NCBI GenBank assembly: GCA_037445085.1
Contig: JBBILG010000009.1
Span: 1 to 32,366, forward strand
Direction of reading: 5' to 3'
Source: JBBILG01 sp037445085
GTDB taxonomy: Bacteria > Pseudomonadota > Gammaproteobacteria > Burkholderiales > Methylophilaceae
Length of the DNA stretch: 32,366 nt
Positions within the stretch are counted from its first letter, which is position 1; each line of letters begins with the position of its first letter. Positions 7,377 to 15,085 of this stretch are shown here, piece by piece. Made by a program: the position numbers and the translations under genes. The notes under the pieces are model-generated. The model saw nothing but the letters and a program-made list of their open reading frames with translations, had not been told where the DNA came from and searched no databases.

Positions 7377-9446
7377 ATGTTGCTGAATCCTGATCAGCTG
7401 CGCCCCATGGCGCGCAAATCCCTGTGGCTGGCCGTGGCCGCGGCCTGCTTCCACACACTGCCGGCGCAGGCCGAATCCGGTGAAACCGATATCAGGCTGG
7501 CACCGCTGGTCGTTACCGCTAACCCGCTGAGCGTAGGCTCGGACGAACTGGTCGTACCGGTAGCGGTGCTGAGCGGTCGTGAACTCGCCCTCGCCCGCGA
7601 GAGCACGCTGGGCGAAACCCTGAGAACCCTTCCCGGCGTCAGCGCGTCCTATTTCGGACCCAACGCTTCGCGTCCGGTGATCCGCGGGCTGGACGGCGAG
7701 CGCGTACGCATCATGCAGAATGGCTTGGGCATTCTCGATGCCGCCAGCCTCAGTTTCGATCATGCCGTCGCAGTCGACCCGCTGGTCATTGAACAGATCG
7801 ACGTCGTGCGCGGGCCGGCTGCCCTGCTGTATGGCGGCAGCGCCGTCGGCGGCGTGGTCAATGCCATCGATCACCGCATTCCGCAGGAGCGCCTCGATGG
7901 CGCCACTGGCCGCGGTGAAATCCGTTTCGGCGGACCGGAAAACCAGAAAAACGGCGTCGCTGTGCTCGATATCGGCAACGGCCTCTTCGCGGTCCACGCC
8001 GACGCCTACGAACGCAAGACCGACGACCTGGATATTCCCGGCTACGCAGTCTCTAAACGTAAAAGCGCCGCTGACGGCACCCCCCGTGAAAACCGCGGCC
8101 GATTGGTCAACAGCGCCTCGCGCAGCCACGGCGGCGCGCTCGGCGCATCGCTCACCTTCGAGCACGGGTATGCTGGCCTGTCCTACGCCAGTTACGACAA
8201 CGAGTACGGCACCGTGGCCGAGGAAGACGTGATCATCGATCAGCACAGCAGCCGCTGGGATTTCGCGTCCGAGATCAGGGAACTGGGCACCCTCGTCACC
8301 GGCCTGAAGCTGAAGCTTGCCCACACCGATTACCGACATGTCGAGATCGCCGGCGGCGATCCGGAAACCCGCTTCCGCAACCGCGGGCTGGAAGGCAGCG
8401 TGGAAGCAAGGCACGGCAATATCGGCCGGCTTTCGGGCGTGATCGGCCTGCAATTCCAGGACAGCACGTTCGAGGCCATCGGCGAAGAAGCTTTCGTGCC
8501 GCGCAGCACCACCCGCAGCCTGGGACTCTATCTCTATGAGGAGTTGCCGGTCTCGCTGTTCAACCCGGACGATCTCAAGCTAAGCTTCGGCGCCCGTACG
8601 GAAAACGTCGACGTTGCCTCCAAGGGAGGTGACCGCTTCGGCGCCCCGGATTCGAACGATTTCCGCCCCCGCAGCCTTGCCGCCGGCGCACTGCTGAAGC
8701 TCGATGAAAACTGGTCACTGAGCGGCAATCTGTCGCACAGCGAACGTGCACCCAGCTATTTCGAGCTTTATGCCCATGGCCCGCACGTAGCCACCGGCCA
8801 GTTCGAAGTTGGCCATGCCGGCTTCGACGAGGAACGCGCCAACGGCATCGATACGCAGCTGCGCTGGCGGTCGGGCAAGCACGCCTTCAGTGTCGGCGCC
8901 TACTATACCCGCTTCAGCAATTTCATCGGCCTGTTCAATACCGGCCGCACGGTCAATGAGGAGGGGACGCCGGACCCCGCCGGCGAATACGACGAAGCCT
9001 TCTATCGCCAGGTTGCCGCCGCATTTCATGGCTTTGAGGCAGAAGGCAGGTTCCGGCTCTCGGAACGCCTTGGCAGCTGGGACCTGAGCCTGCGCGGCGA
9101 TTACGTGCGTGCGCGCAACCGGGAAACCGGCGAGGCACTGCCGCGCATTGCGCCGATGCGCATGGGCATGGGGCTAGAATATCGCCTGAATCGCTTCGGC
9201 GCGAAGGTGGATGTCCTGCACGGCTTCGAACAGGACCGGACCAGCGCCTTCGAGCTGGCTACCGACAGTTACACCGCGGTCAGCGCCATGGCCACCTACC
9301 GGCTGCCAACCGCTTTCGGTCTCGAGCTGTTCGCCAAAGCCAACAACCTGCTGGACGACGACATCCGCGATCACACTTCTTTCCTCAAGGATATCGCCCC
9401 GCAAGGCGGACGTTCGCTGCTGATGGGCGTACGCGGCGAGTTCTGA
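7377..9446 (+). CDS. TonB-dependent outer membrane receptor, ZnuD-like
   Basis: A 689-residue outer-membrane receptor with signal peptide (residues 1-34, ending PAQA), TonB-box-like LAPLVVTANP, plug domain and beta-barrel ending in GEF. Plug motifs such as RPVIRGLDGERVRIMQNG, FDHAVAVDPL and VRGPAALLYGGSAVGG are characteristic of the ZnuD group, which imports zinc in Neisseria. Zinc is therefore the best guess, but copper or another metal chelate is possible. I chose ATG 7377 over 7359 because GCGAGGA stands just ahead of it. The His/Cys-rich small gene upstream supports a metal role. I could not find a Zur-type operator. A long perfect palindrome follows the stop codon. Confidence 0.9.
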   Translation: MLLNPDQLRPMARKSLWLAVAAACFHTLPAQAESGETDIRLAPLVVTANPLSVGSDELVVPVAVLSGRELALARESTLGETLRTLPGVSASYFGPNASRPVIRGLDGERVRIMQNGLGILDAASLSFDHAVAVDPLVIEQIDVVRGPAALLYGGSAVGGVVNAIDHRIPQERLDGATGRGEIRFGGPENQKNGVAVLDIGNGLFAVHADAYERKTDDLDIPGYAVSKRKSAADGTPRENRGRLVNSASRSHGGALGASLTFEHGYAGLSYASYDNEYGTVAEEDVIIDQHSSRWDFASEIRELGTLVTGLKLKLAHTDYRHVEIAGGDPETRFRNRGLEGSVEARHGNIGRLSGVIGLQFQDSTFEAIGEEAFVPRSTTRSLGLYLYEELPVSLFNPDDLKLSFGARTENVDVASKGGDRFGAPDSNDFRPRSLAAGALLKLDENWSLSGNLSHSERAPSYFELYAHGPHVATGQFEVGHAGFDEERANGIDTQLRWRSGKHAFSVGAYYTRFSNFIGLFNTGRTVNEEGTPDPAGEYDEAFYRQVAAAFHGFEAEGRFRLSERLGSWDLSLRGDYVRARNRETGEALPRIAPMRMGMGLEYRLNRFGAKVDVLHGFEQDRTSAFELATDSYTAVSAMATYRLPTAFGLELFAKANNLLDDDIRDHTSFLKDIAPQGGRSLLMGVRGEF

Positions 9447-9455
9447 GCCGCCGCT

Positions 9456-9500
9456 GACGAATACGCGTCATGGCGCTCACGGCCATGACGCGTATTCGTC
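9456..9500 (+). terminator. 19-bp perfect palindrome after the TonB receptor
   Basis: GACGAATACGCGTCATGGC (9456-9474) pairs perfectly with 9482-9500 around a 7-base loop, starting 9 bases after the receptor stop. It probably acts as a terminator, but no T-run follows. Its left arm and loop resemble the sequence upstream of the receptor (about 7331-7360), so it may be a repeat family member. The rest of the gap to yggX shows nothing clear. Confidence 0.7.
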
Positions 9501-9548
9501 CCTTGCGTTATCATTGCTTCATTTCCACTCAGCAAAGAGCTATCCGAC

Positions 9549-9821
9549 ATGGCAAGAACCATCCACTGCGTCAAGCTGGGCCGCGATGCCGAAGGCCTGG
9601 ATTTTCCGCCTTACCCCGGCGAACTCGGCAAGCGCATTTATGAAAACGTCTCCAAGGAAGCCTGGGGCGGCTGGCTCAAGCATCAGACCATGCTGGTCAA
9701 CGAGAACCGCCTCAGCCTTGCGGACCCCCATGCCCGCAAGTACCTGATGCAACAGACCGAGGCCTATTTCTTCGGCCCAGGCGCGGATCAGGCGGAGGGC
9801 TACGTTCCGCCCAAGTCATAA
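9549..9821 (+). CDS. yggX: oxidative damage protection protein / Fe(II)-trafficking protein YggX
   Basis: A 90-residue protein of the YggX family, which protects iron-sulfur clusters and helps handle ferrous iron in the cytosol. It has the conserved start ARTIHCVKLGRDAEGLDFPP with C7, the central YENVSKEAWGGWLKHQTMLV, and the C-terminal RKYLMQQTEAYFFG motif. Its length is normal. The start codon ATG 9549 fits the family exactly, although only a weak AAAGAG precedes it. Its stop codon lies inside the Pho-box candidate for ppk. Confidence 0.96.
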   Translation: MARTIHCVKLGRDAEGLDFPPYPGELGKRIYENVSKEAWGGWLKHQTMLVNENRLSLADPHARKYLMQQTEAYFFGPGADQAEGYVPPKS

Positions 9822-9834
9822 AACTGTCACATTC
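9813..9834 (+). promoter_or_regulatory. candidate PhoB box upstream of ppk
   Basis: AAGTCATAAAACTGTCAC (9813-9830) matches 15 of 18 positions of the E. coli Pho box as I recall it (CTGTCATAAATCTGTCAC). An 8-base gap is followed by TCTAAG (9839-9844), a possible -10. The site overlaps the yggX stop codon and lies just upstream of ppk, a gene that is phosphate-starvation controlled in many bacteria. Confidence 0.65.
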
Positions 9835-9854
9835 GCGGTCTAAGCCGGCCGCTT

Positions 9855-11909
9855 TTGCCCACTGGCCTGATCTTGACTCCCGAACATTTCATCAACCGCG
9901 AACTCGGCCTGCTCGAATTCAACCGGCGCGTGCTGGCGCAGGCCGAGGACGAACGCAACCCGCTGCTGGAACGGCTCAAGTTCCTCTGCATCGTCGGCAG
10001 CAATCTCGACGAATTCTTCGAGGTGCGCGTCGCTGGGCTCAAGCAGCAGATCGAGAACGGCATGCCCGTTGCCACGCCGGACGGCTGGTCACCGCGCCAG
10101 GTGATGGCGCGTGTGAGCGCGGAAGCACACCAGCTCATCGCCCGCCAGTACCAGGTGTTCAACGAAGTCGTGGTGCCGCGGCTGGCCGAGCAGGGCATCC
10201 GCTTCCTGCGCCGCACCCACTGGAACGAGGTGCAGCAGGAGTGGATCCGGAACTATTTCTTCCGCGAACTGATGCCCATCCTCACGCCCATCGGGCTGGA
10301 CCCGGCACACCCCTTTCCGCGCATACTCAACAAGAGCCTCAATTTCGCGGTGGAACTGGAGGGCAAGGACGCCTTCGGGCGCAATTCCGGCATCGCCATC
10401 GTGCAGGCGCCGCGCGCCCTGCCGCGCGTGATCAAGCTGCCCGGCGCAATCGCCGGTTGCGAATACGGCTTCGTGTTCCTTTCCTCCATCCTGCACGCCC
10501 ATGTCGGCGAACTGTTCTCCGGCATGCAGGTGCGCGGCTGCTACCAGTTCCGTGTCACCCGCAACAGCGAGCTATCCGTGGACGACGAGGACGCCAAGGA
10601 CCTGCGGCTCGCGCTGCAGGGCGAGCTGCCGCAACGGCAGTACGGCGACGCCGTGCGCCTGGAGGTGGCGGACAACTGCCCGCCAGGCATGTCCGACTTC
10701 CTGCTCGCCCAGTTCGAACTGGCCCAGGAGGACCTCTACAAGGTCAACGGCCCGGTCAACCTGGTGCGCCTGATGCAGGTGCCGGACTGGGTGGACCGAC
10801 CCGACCTCAAGTTCCCGCCATTCATCCCGCGCATGCCCAGGGAACTGGCCAAGGAGCCCGACATCTTCAAGGCCATCCGCCGCGGCGACATCCTGCTGCA
10901 CCACCCGTTCCAGTCTTTCCAGCCGGTGGTGGAATTCATCCGCCAGGCCTCCACCGACCCGCAGGTGCTGGCCATCAAGATGACCGTGTACCGTACCAGC
11001 GCGGATTCCACCCTCATGCTGTCGCTCATCGACGCGGTGGAGCTGCTGGCGCGCTTCGACGAGGAGGCCAATATCAACTGGGCGGCCAGGCTGGAGAACG
11101 CCGGCGCCCACGTGGTGTACGGCGTGGTCGGCCACAAGACCCACGCCAAGATGGCCATGGTGGTGCGGCGCGAGGATGACCGGCTGTGCCGCTACGTGCA
11201 TCTGGCCACCGGCAACTACCACCAGCGCACCGCCCGGCTCTACACCGACTTCGGTCTGCTCACCTGCCACGAGGAGATTTGCTCGGACGTCAACGACCTG
11301 TTCGCGCAGCTCACCGGGCTGGGGAAAGCCAGCAAGCTCCAGCACCTGTGGCAGTCGCCGTTCACCCTGCACAGCCGCATCGTGGATGCCATCCACCATG
11401 AGGCGGAGGCCGCCAGAAGCGGCCGGAAGGCGCGCATCATCGCCAAGATGAACGCCCTGCTTGACCCCGACATCATCGATGCGCTGTACCAGGCCTCCGG
11501 CGCCGGGGTAGAGATCGACCTCATCGTGCGCGGCGTATGCGCGCTGCGTCCGGGCATCCCCGGTCTGTCCGAGCACATTCGCGTGCGCTCCATCGTCGGC
11601 CGCTTTCTCGAACACAGCCGGATTTTCTATTTCTATGGCGGCGGCGCGGAAAACGTGTATCTCTCCAGCGCCGACTGGATGTACCGCAACTTCTTCCGCC
11701 GCATCGAGACCTGCTTCCCGCTGCTCGACTCCCGGCAGAAGAAGCGCGTGATCCGCGAGGGCCTGCAACCCTATCTCAAGGACAACCGCAACGCCTGGGA
11801 CATGCTGCCGGAAGGCGGCTACCGCCTGCGCAGCACCCGCGGCAGGCCGTTCAGCGCCCAGCAGCACCTGCTGGAACTGTTCGGCGTGGAAGCGAATTCC
11901 GAGAAATAG
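9855..11909 (+). CDS. ppk: polyphosphate kinase 1
   Basis: Polymerises ATP gamma-phosphate into inorganic polyphosphate at the membrane or cytosol face. The protein of about 684 residues has the N-terminal FINRELGLLEFNRRVL motif, a head domain, and two phospholipase-D-like catalytic domains. The phosphorylated histidine motif is VGHKTHAKM, and the second conserved His is in FLEHSRIFYFY. The longest start is TTG 9855. TTG 9873 (TPEHFINREL) is equally plausible and sits better relative to the candidate -10; neither has a clear ribosome binding site. It is convergent with ppx, which degrades polyphosphate. Making and breaking enzymes plus phoU are grouped here. Confidence 0.97.
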   Translation: MPTGLILTPEHFINRELGLLEFNRRVLAQAEDERNPLLERLKFLCIVGSNLDEFFEVRVAGLKQQIENGMPVATPDGWSPRQVMARVSAEAHQLIARQYQVFNEVVVPRLAEQGIRFLRRTHWNEVQQEWIRNYFFRELMPILTPIGLDPAHPFPRILNKSLNFAVELEGKDAFGRNSGIAIVQAPRALPRVIKLPGAIAGCEYGFVFLSSILHAHVGELFSGMQVRGCYQFRVTRNSELSVDDEDAKDLRLALQGELPQRQYGDAVRLEVADNCPPGMSDFLLAQFELAQEDLYKVNGPVNLVRLMQVPDWVDRPDLKFPPFIPRMPRELAKEPDIFKAIRRGDILLHHPFQSFQPVVEFIRQASTDPQVLAIKMTVYRTSADSTLMLSLIDAVELLARFDEEANINWAARLENAGAHVVYGVVGHKTHAKMAMVVRREDDRLCRYVHLATGNYHQRTARLYTDFGLLTCHEEICSDVNDLFAQLTGLGKASKLQHLWQSPFTLHSRIVDAIHHEAEAARSGRKARIIAKMNALLDPDIIDALYQASGAGVEIDLIVRGVCALRPGIPGLSEHIRVRSIVGRFLEHSRIFYFYGGGAENVYLSSADWMYRNFFRRIETCFPLLDSRQKKRVIREGLQPYLKDNRNAWDMLPEGGYRLRSTRGRPFSAQQHLLELFGVEANSEK

Positions 11910-11936
11910 GGCGCGAACGCGGCTTCGGTGCAGGCT

Positions 11937-11997
11937 CACATGCGCAGCATGTGTCGCCGTAGCCAGCACCGCGCAACACCGCGGATGGCCCATCCGC
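11937..11997. terminator. candidate bidirectional terminators between ppk and ppx
   Basis: Two small hairpins lie in the gap between the convergent genes: CACATGC-GCA-GCATGTG (11937-11953) and GCGGATG-GCC-CATCCGC (11981-11997). The second is followed by AGTAGTCTTT on the plus strand. Stems are 7 bp with 3-base loops, so the strength is moderate. Confidence 0.4.
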
Positions 11998-12006
11998 AGT
12001 AGTCTT

Positions 12007-13551
12007 TCAACGATCCATCAAGGGCGCCATCCGGCGCTGCGGCAGGGCCTCATCCAGCGTGTAATCGACGCCGACATTGCGCCAGTAGGCCGATTCCGCC
12101 GCCAGGCCGGCATCGGTGAGGGGGTTGCGCTCCAGCCAGAGCGGTTCCACCTGCAGGCAGAACCCGCTGCCGTCGCGGTCGAACCACAACGGCGGGCGCT
12201 CCATGTCGGTGCGGTTGCGGCACAGCAGCACGGCAAGCCGCAGGATGGCGATGAGCAGGCAGCGGTCGTCGTCCGCCGGCGGCAGCAGGGGTTTTGGCAG
12301 CGTGCGGCGCTGACAGCGCAGCAGCAGGCCCAGCAGCTGCTGTTCCATGCGCGAGAAGCCCGGCATGTCGGCATTCTCGATGATGTAGGCGGAATGCTTG
12401 TGATAACCGCTGTGGGCGATGGACGTGCCGATCTCGTGCAGCCGCGCCGCCCAGGTCATGTATTGGGCTGCCCTGAGCGGCGGCATGCGCAGGCAGTGAC
12501 CGACCTGGTCCAGCAGCATGAGGGCGATCTCCTTGACCCGTCTGACCTGCTGCGCATCCACCTGGTAGCGGCGGCGGAAGCGCGCCACCGTCGCCTCGCG
12601 CACGTCGTGGTGATGCATGCGCCCCAGCATTTCGTAGAGCACGCCCTCGCGCAGCGCCCCGCTCGCCACCGTCATGCGCGCGATTTCCAGCTCGTCGAAG
12701 GCGGCCGTCATGATGGCGAAACCGCCCGGAAAGGACGGCGTGCGCTCGGCGCTCAGGCCGTCCAGCCTGAGCCTGCGGATTTCCCTGGCGCGCAGCAGCA
12801 GGCCACGCAGGGCCGCCAGACCATCGTGGGTGATCTCGCCGTCGGAGAACCCGTTAAGACGCAGGATTTCGCCCAATGCGCGCGCGGTACCGGAAGACCC
12901 TATCGCTTCCTGCCAGCTCTCGGCCAGGTAGCGGCGGCGTATGCTCTGGATTTCGGCGCGCGCGGCGATTTCCGCCTGGCGCAGGTTGGCTTCGCTGAGC
13001 CGGCCATCGCCGAAGAATTTCATGCTGTAGCTGACGCAGCCCATGTACAGGCTTTCCATCAGTTGCGGCTCGAAGCCGGTGCCGATGATGAACTCGGTGG
13101 AACCGCCGCCGATGTCGATGACCAGGCGCTTGCCGCCGAGCTGCGGCAGACCGTGGCTGACGCCGACGAAGATCATGCGCGCCTCCTCGCGCCCGCCGAT
13201 CACCTCGATGGGAAAGCCCAGCGCCTCCTGCGCCGCCTCCAGGAGCTGCGGGGCGTTCTTGGCGACGCGGAAGGTATTGGTGGCGACGGCGCGCACCGCG
13301 TGGGGCGGCAGCCCGCGCAAACGCTCGCCGAAGCGGCGCAGGCAGTCCAGTGCGCGTTGCTGCGAGGCTTCGTCCAGCCGCTTGTCCGGCCCCAGGCCGG
13401 CGGCGAGGCGCACCATCTCGCGCAGGGAATCGTGGAACAGCAACTGGTCGTCGACCAGGTGCGCCATCTGCAGGCGGAAGCTGTTGGAGCCGAGATCGAC
13501 CGCGGCGATTTCGGTGAGGGCGGGAGCTTCCTGCTCCAAGATGTCCCGCAT
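12007..13551 (-). CDS. ppx: exopolyphosphatase (Ppx/GppA family)
   Basis: Removes terminal phosphates from polyphosphate; relatives also hydrolyse pppGpp. The 514-residue protein has the actin-like ATPase fold motifs AAVDLGSNSFRLQ near residue 17 and VIDIGGGSTEF near residue 150. A helical HD-like C-terminal region follows (WAARLHEIGTSIAHSGYHKH). I chose ATG 13551 because MRDILEQE leads directly into the domain; the longer open frame upstream lies within phoU. It starts 7 bases after the phoU stop, so phoU-ppx form an operon. It faces ppk. Confidence 0.96.
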   Translation of the reverse strand: MRDILEQEAPALTEIAAVDLGSNSFRLQMAHLVDDQLLFHDSLREMVRLAAGLGPDKRLDEASQQRALDCLRRFGERLRGLPPHAVRAVATNTFRVAKNAPQLLEAAQEALGFPIEVIGGREEARMIFVGVSHGLPQLGGKRLVIDIGGGSTEFIIGTGFEPQLMESLYMGCVSYSMKFFGDGRLSEANLRQAEIAARAEIQSIRRRYLAESWQEAIGSSGTARALGEILRLNGFSDGEITHDGLAALRGLLLRAREIRRLRLDGLSAERTPSFPGGFAIMTAAFDELEIARMTVASGALREGVLYEMLGRMHHHDVREATVARFRRRYQVDAQQVRRVKEIALMLLDQVGHCLRMPPLRAAQYMTWAARLHEIGTSIAHSGYHKHSAYIIENADMPGFSRMEQQLLGLLLRCQRRTLPKPLLPPADDDRCLLIAILRLAVLLCRNRTDMERPPLWFDRDGSGFCLQVEPLWLERNPLTDAGLAAESAYWRNVGVDYTLDEALPQRRMAPLMDR

Positions 13552-13558
13552 GGGGAAC

Positions 13559-14263
13559 CTACTCCAGCGCTTCGCGCTCCATCTGCTGCAGGGTGGTGTG
13601 GCGCACGTCCTTGCCCTTGACCATGTAGACCACGTACTCGGCAATGTTCTTGGCGTGGTCGCCGATGCGCTCGATGGCCTTGGCCACGAACAGCACCTCC
13701 AGTGTCATGGAAATGGTGCGCGGGTCCTCCAGCATGAAGGTGATGAGCTGGCGCATGACGGCGCGGAAATGCTCGTCCACCTGTTCGTCGCGGCGCGCCA
13801 CTTCGACGGTGCGGGTCACGTCGAGGCGGGCAAAGGCGTCCAGCGCCACGCGCAGCATCTCGCAGACGATGGCGACCATGGCCTTGATCTCGGTGAAGCG
13901 CGGCGCGTACATGCGGTCGGCTTCGTAGATCTTCTGTGCCACGCGCGCCACCTTGGTGGCCTCGTCGCCGATGCGTTCGAGGTCGGTGATGGTCTTCACC
14001 ACCATCATGATCATGCGCAGGTCGCCGGCAGCGGGCTGGCGGCGCGCGATGATGTGGCTACAGTCCTCGTCCACCTGGACTTCCAGCGCATTGACGCGGT
14101 GATCGTTGGAGATCACCTCGTCGGCCAGCTTGGGATCGGCGTTGACCAGCGCCTCCAGCGCCTGCACGATCTGCTGCTCGACCAGGCCGCCCATCTGCAG
14201 CACCTTGGCGCGCACGGATTCGAGTTCGGCATCGTACTGCTTGTAGGTATGCTCGGACTGCAT
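13559..14263 (-). CDS. phoU: phosphate signalling regulator PhoU
   Basis: Negative regulator that links the Pst phosphate transporter to the PhoR-PhoB system. The 234-residue helical protein has two PhoU repeats, each with the metal-binding ExxxD type motif: LERIGDEATKVA in the first and IERIGDHAKNIAEYVVY in the second. Length is typical. The start codon ATG 14263 follows AGAGGATAG, an adequate ribosome binding site. No pst transport genes are in the window; instead it is joined to ppx, with ppk opposite, an arrangement seen in several proteobacteria. A Pho-box-like site lies 48 bases upstream. Confidence 0.96.
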   Translation of the reverse strand: MQSEHTYKQYDAELESVRAKVLQMGGLVEQQIVQALEALVNADPKLADEVISNDHRVNALEVQVDEDCSHIIARRQPAAGDLRMIMMVVKTITDLERIGDEATKVARVAQKIYEADRMYAPRFTEIKAMVAIVCEMLRVALDAFARLDVTRTVEVARRDEQVDEHFRAVMRQLITFMLEDPRTISMTLEVLFVAKAIERIGDHAKNIAEYVVYMVKGKDVRHTTLQQMEREALE

Positions 14264-14300
14264 TGCACTATCCTCTGGGTATGGTTTGCGAACGTTGCAG

Positions 14301-14332
14301 CTTAACGCCAGACTATGACAGTTTCGTTGCAG
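14301..14332 (-). promoter_or_regulatory. candidate PhoB box and -10 upstream of phoU
   Basis: On the minus strand CTGCAACGAAACTGTCAT (14332-14315) matches the E. coli Pho box at 12 of 18 positions, with a perfect second half-site. An 8-base gap and GTTAAG (14306-14301) follow, the same geometry as at ppk. It begins directly after the rpiA stop codon. Confidence 0.5.
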
Positions 14333-14995
14333 TCAGCGCTCGAAGGTCTTGACCCCCTCCTGGGTGGCCAGCAGCAGGATGTCGGCGGGGCGTGCGGCAA
14401 ACAGGCCATTGGTCACCACACCGACGATCTGGTTGATCCGCGCCTCCATCGCCACTGGGTCGAGGATGGTAAGGCCATGCACGTCGAGGATGACATTGCC
14501 GTTGTCGGTGGTGAAGTCACGCAGGCGCGGCTGCCCGCCCAGCTTAACCAGCTCGCGCGCGACGTGGCTGCGCGCCATGGGCAGCACTTCCACCGGCAGC
14601 GGGAATTTGCCCAGCACCGGCACCAGCTTGCTGGCATCACAAATGCAGATGAACTTGTCCGCCACCGCCGCCACGATTTTCTCGCGCGTCAGTGCGCCGC
14701 CGCCGCCCTTGAGCATGTGGAAATGCTCGGTGATCTCATCGGCGCCGTCGACGTAGATCTCCATCTCGCCCGGACCGATGCTGTTGAGGTCGAGCGCCTC
14801 GATGCCGCGGCTCCTCAGGCGCTGTGCGGTGGCTTCGGAACTGGCAATGGCGCCATCTATCCGGTACTTCATCTTGGCCAGCTCCTCGATGAAGTAGTTG
14901 GTGGTGGAACCGGTGCCCACCCCGATGACGCCGCCCTTGACATATTCGATGGCGGCCCTGGCCACCTGTCGCTTGAGTTCTTCCTGTGTTGCCAT
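14333..14995 (-). CDS. rpiA: ribose-5-phosphate isomerase A
   Basis: Interconverts ribose-5-phosphate and ribulose-5-phosphate in the pentose phosphate pathway (and the Calvin cycle in autotrophs). The 220-residue protein shows the family motifs GVGTGSTTNYFIEEL (about residues 21-35), VDGADEI (about 83-89) and KGGGGALTREKI (about 95-106), which form the phosphate-binding and catalytic sites. The start at 14995 follows AAAAGGA at 9-base spacing. It is divergent from ilvA, and its stop touches the phoU promoter region. Confidence 0.97.
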   Translation of the reverse strand: MATQEELKRQVARAAIEYVKGGVIGVGTGSTTNYFIEELAKMKYRIDGAIASSEATAQRLRSRGIEALDLNSIGPGEMEIYVDGADEITEHFHMLKGGGGALTREKIVAAVADKFICICDASKLVPVLGKFPLPVEVLPMARSHVARELVKLGGQPRLRDFTTDNGNVILDVHGLTILDPVAMEARINQIVGVVTNGLFAARPADILLLATQEGVKTFER

Positions 14996-15015
14996 GCTTT
15001 TCTATCCTTTTCGTG

Positions 15016-15047
15016 TTGAGCAGTGCCCCGAGCGGGGGGCTTATAAT
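15016..15047 (+). promoter_or_regulatory. candidate ilvA promoter
   Basis: A perfect TATAAT at 15042-15047 lies 38 bases before ilvA. TTGAGC at 15016-15021 is a possible -35, but the 20-base spacer is long. The spacer contains a GCCCC-GAGC-GGGG palindrome that could bind a regulator. rpiA is transcribed away from the same region. Confidence 0.45.
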
Positions 15048-15085
15048 CGCGCATTCCATCATAAATCATACACGCCCGACCCCGG

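Noticed and set aside
10572..11993. A 473-codon open frame antisense to ppk
   Set aside because: Shadow of the ppk frame, rich in His/Val/Gln as expected for complementary GC-rich codons.
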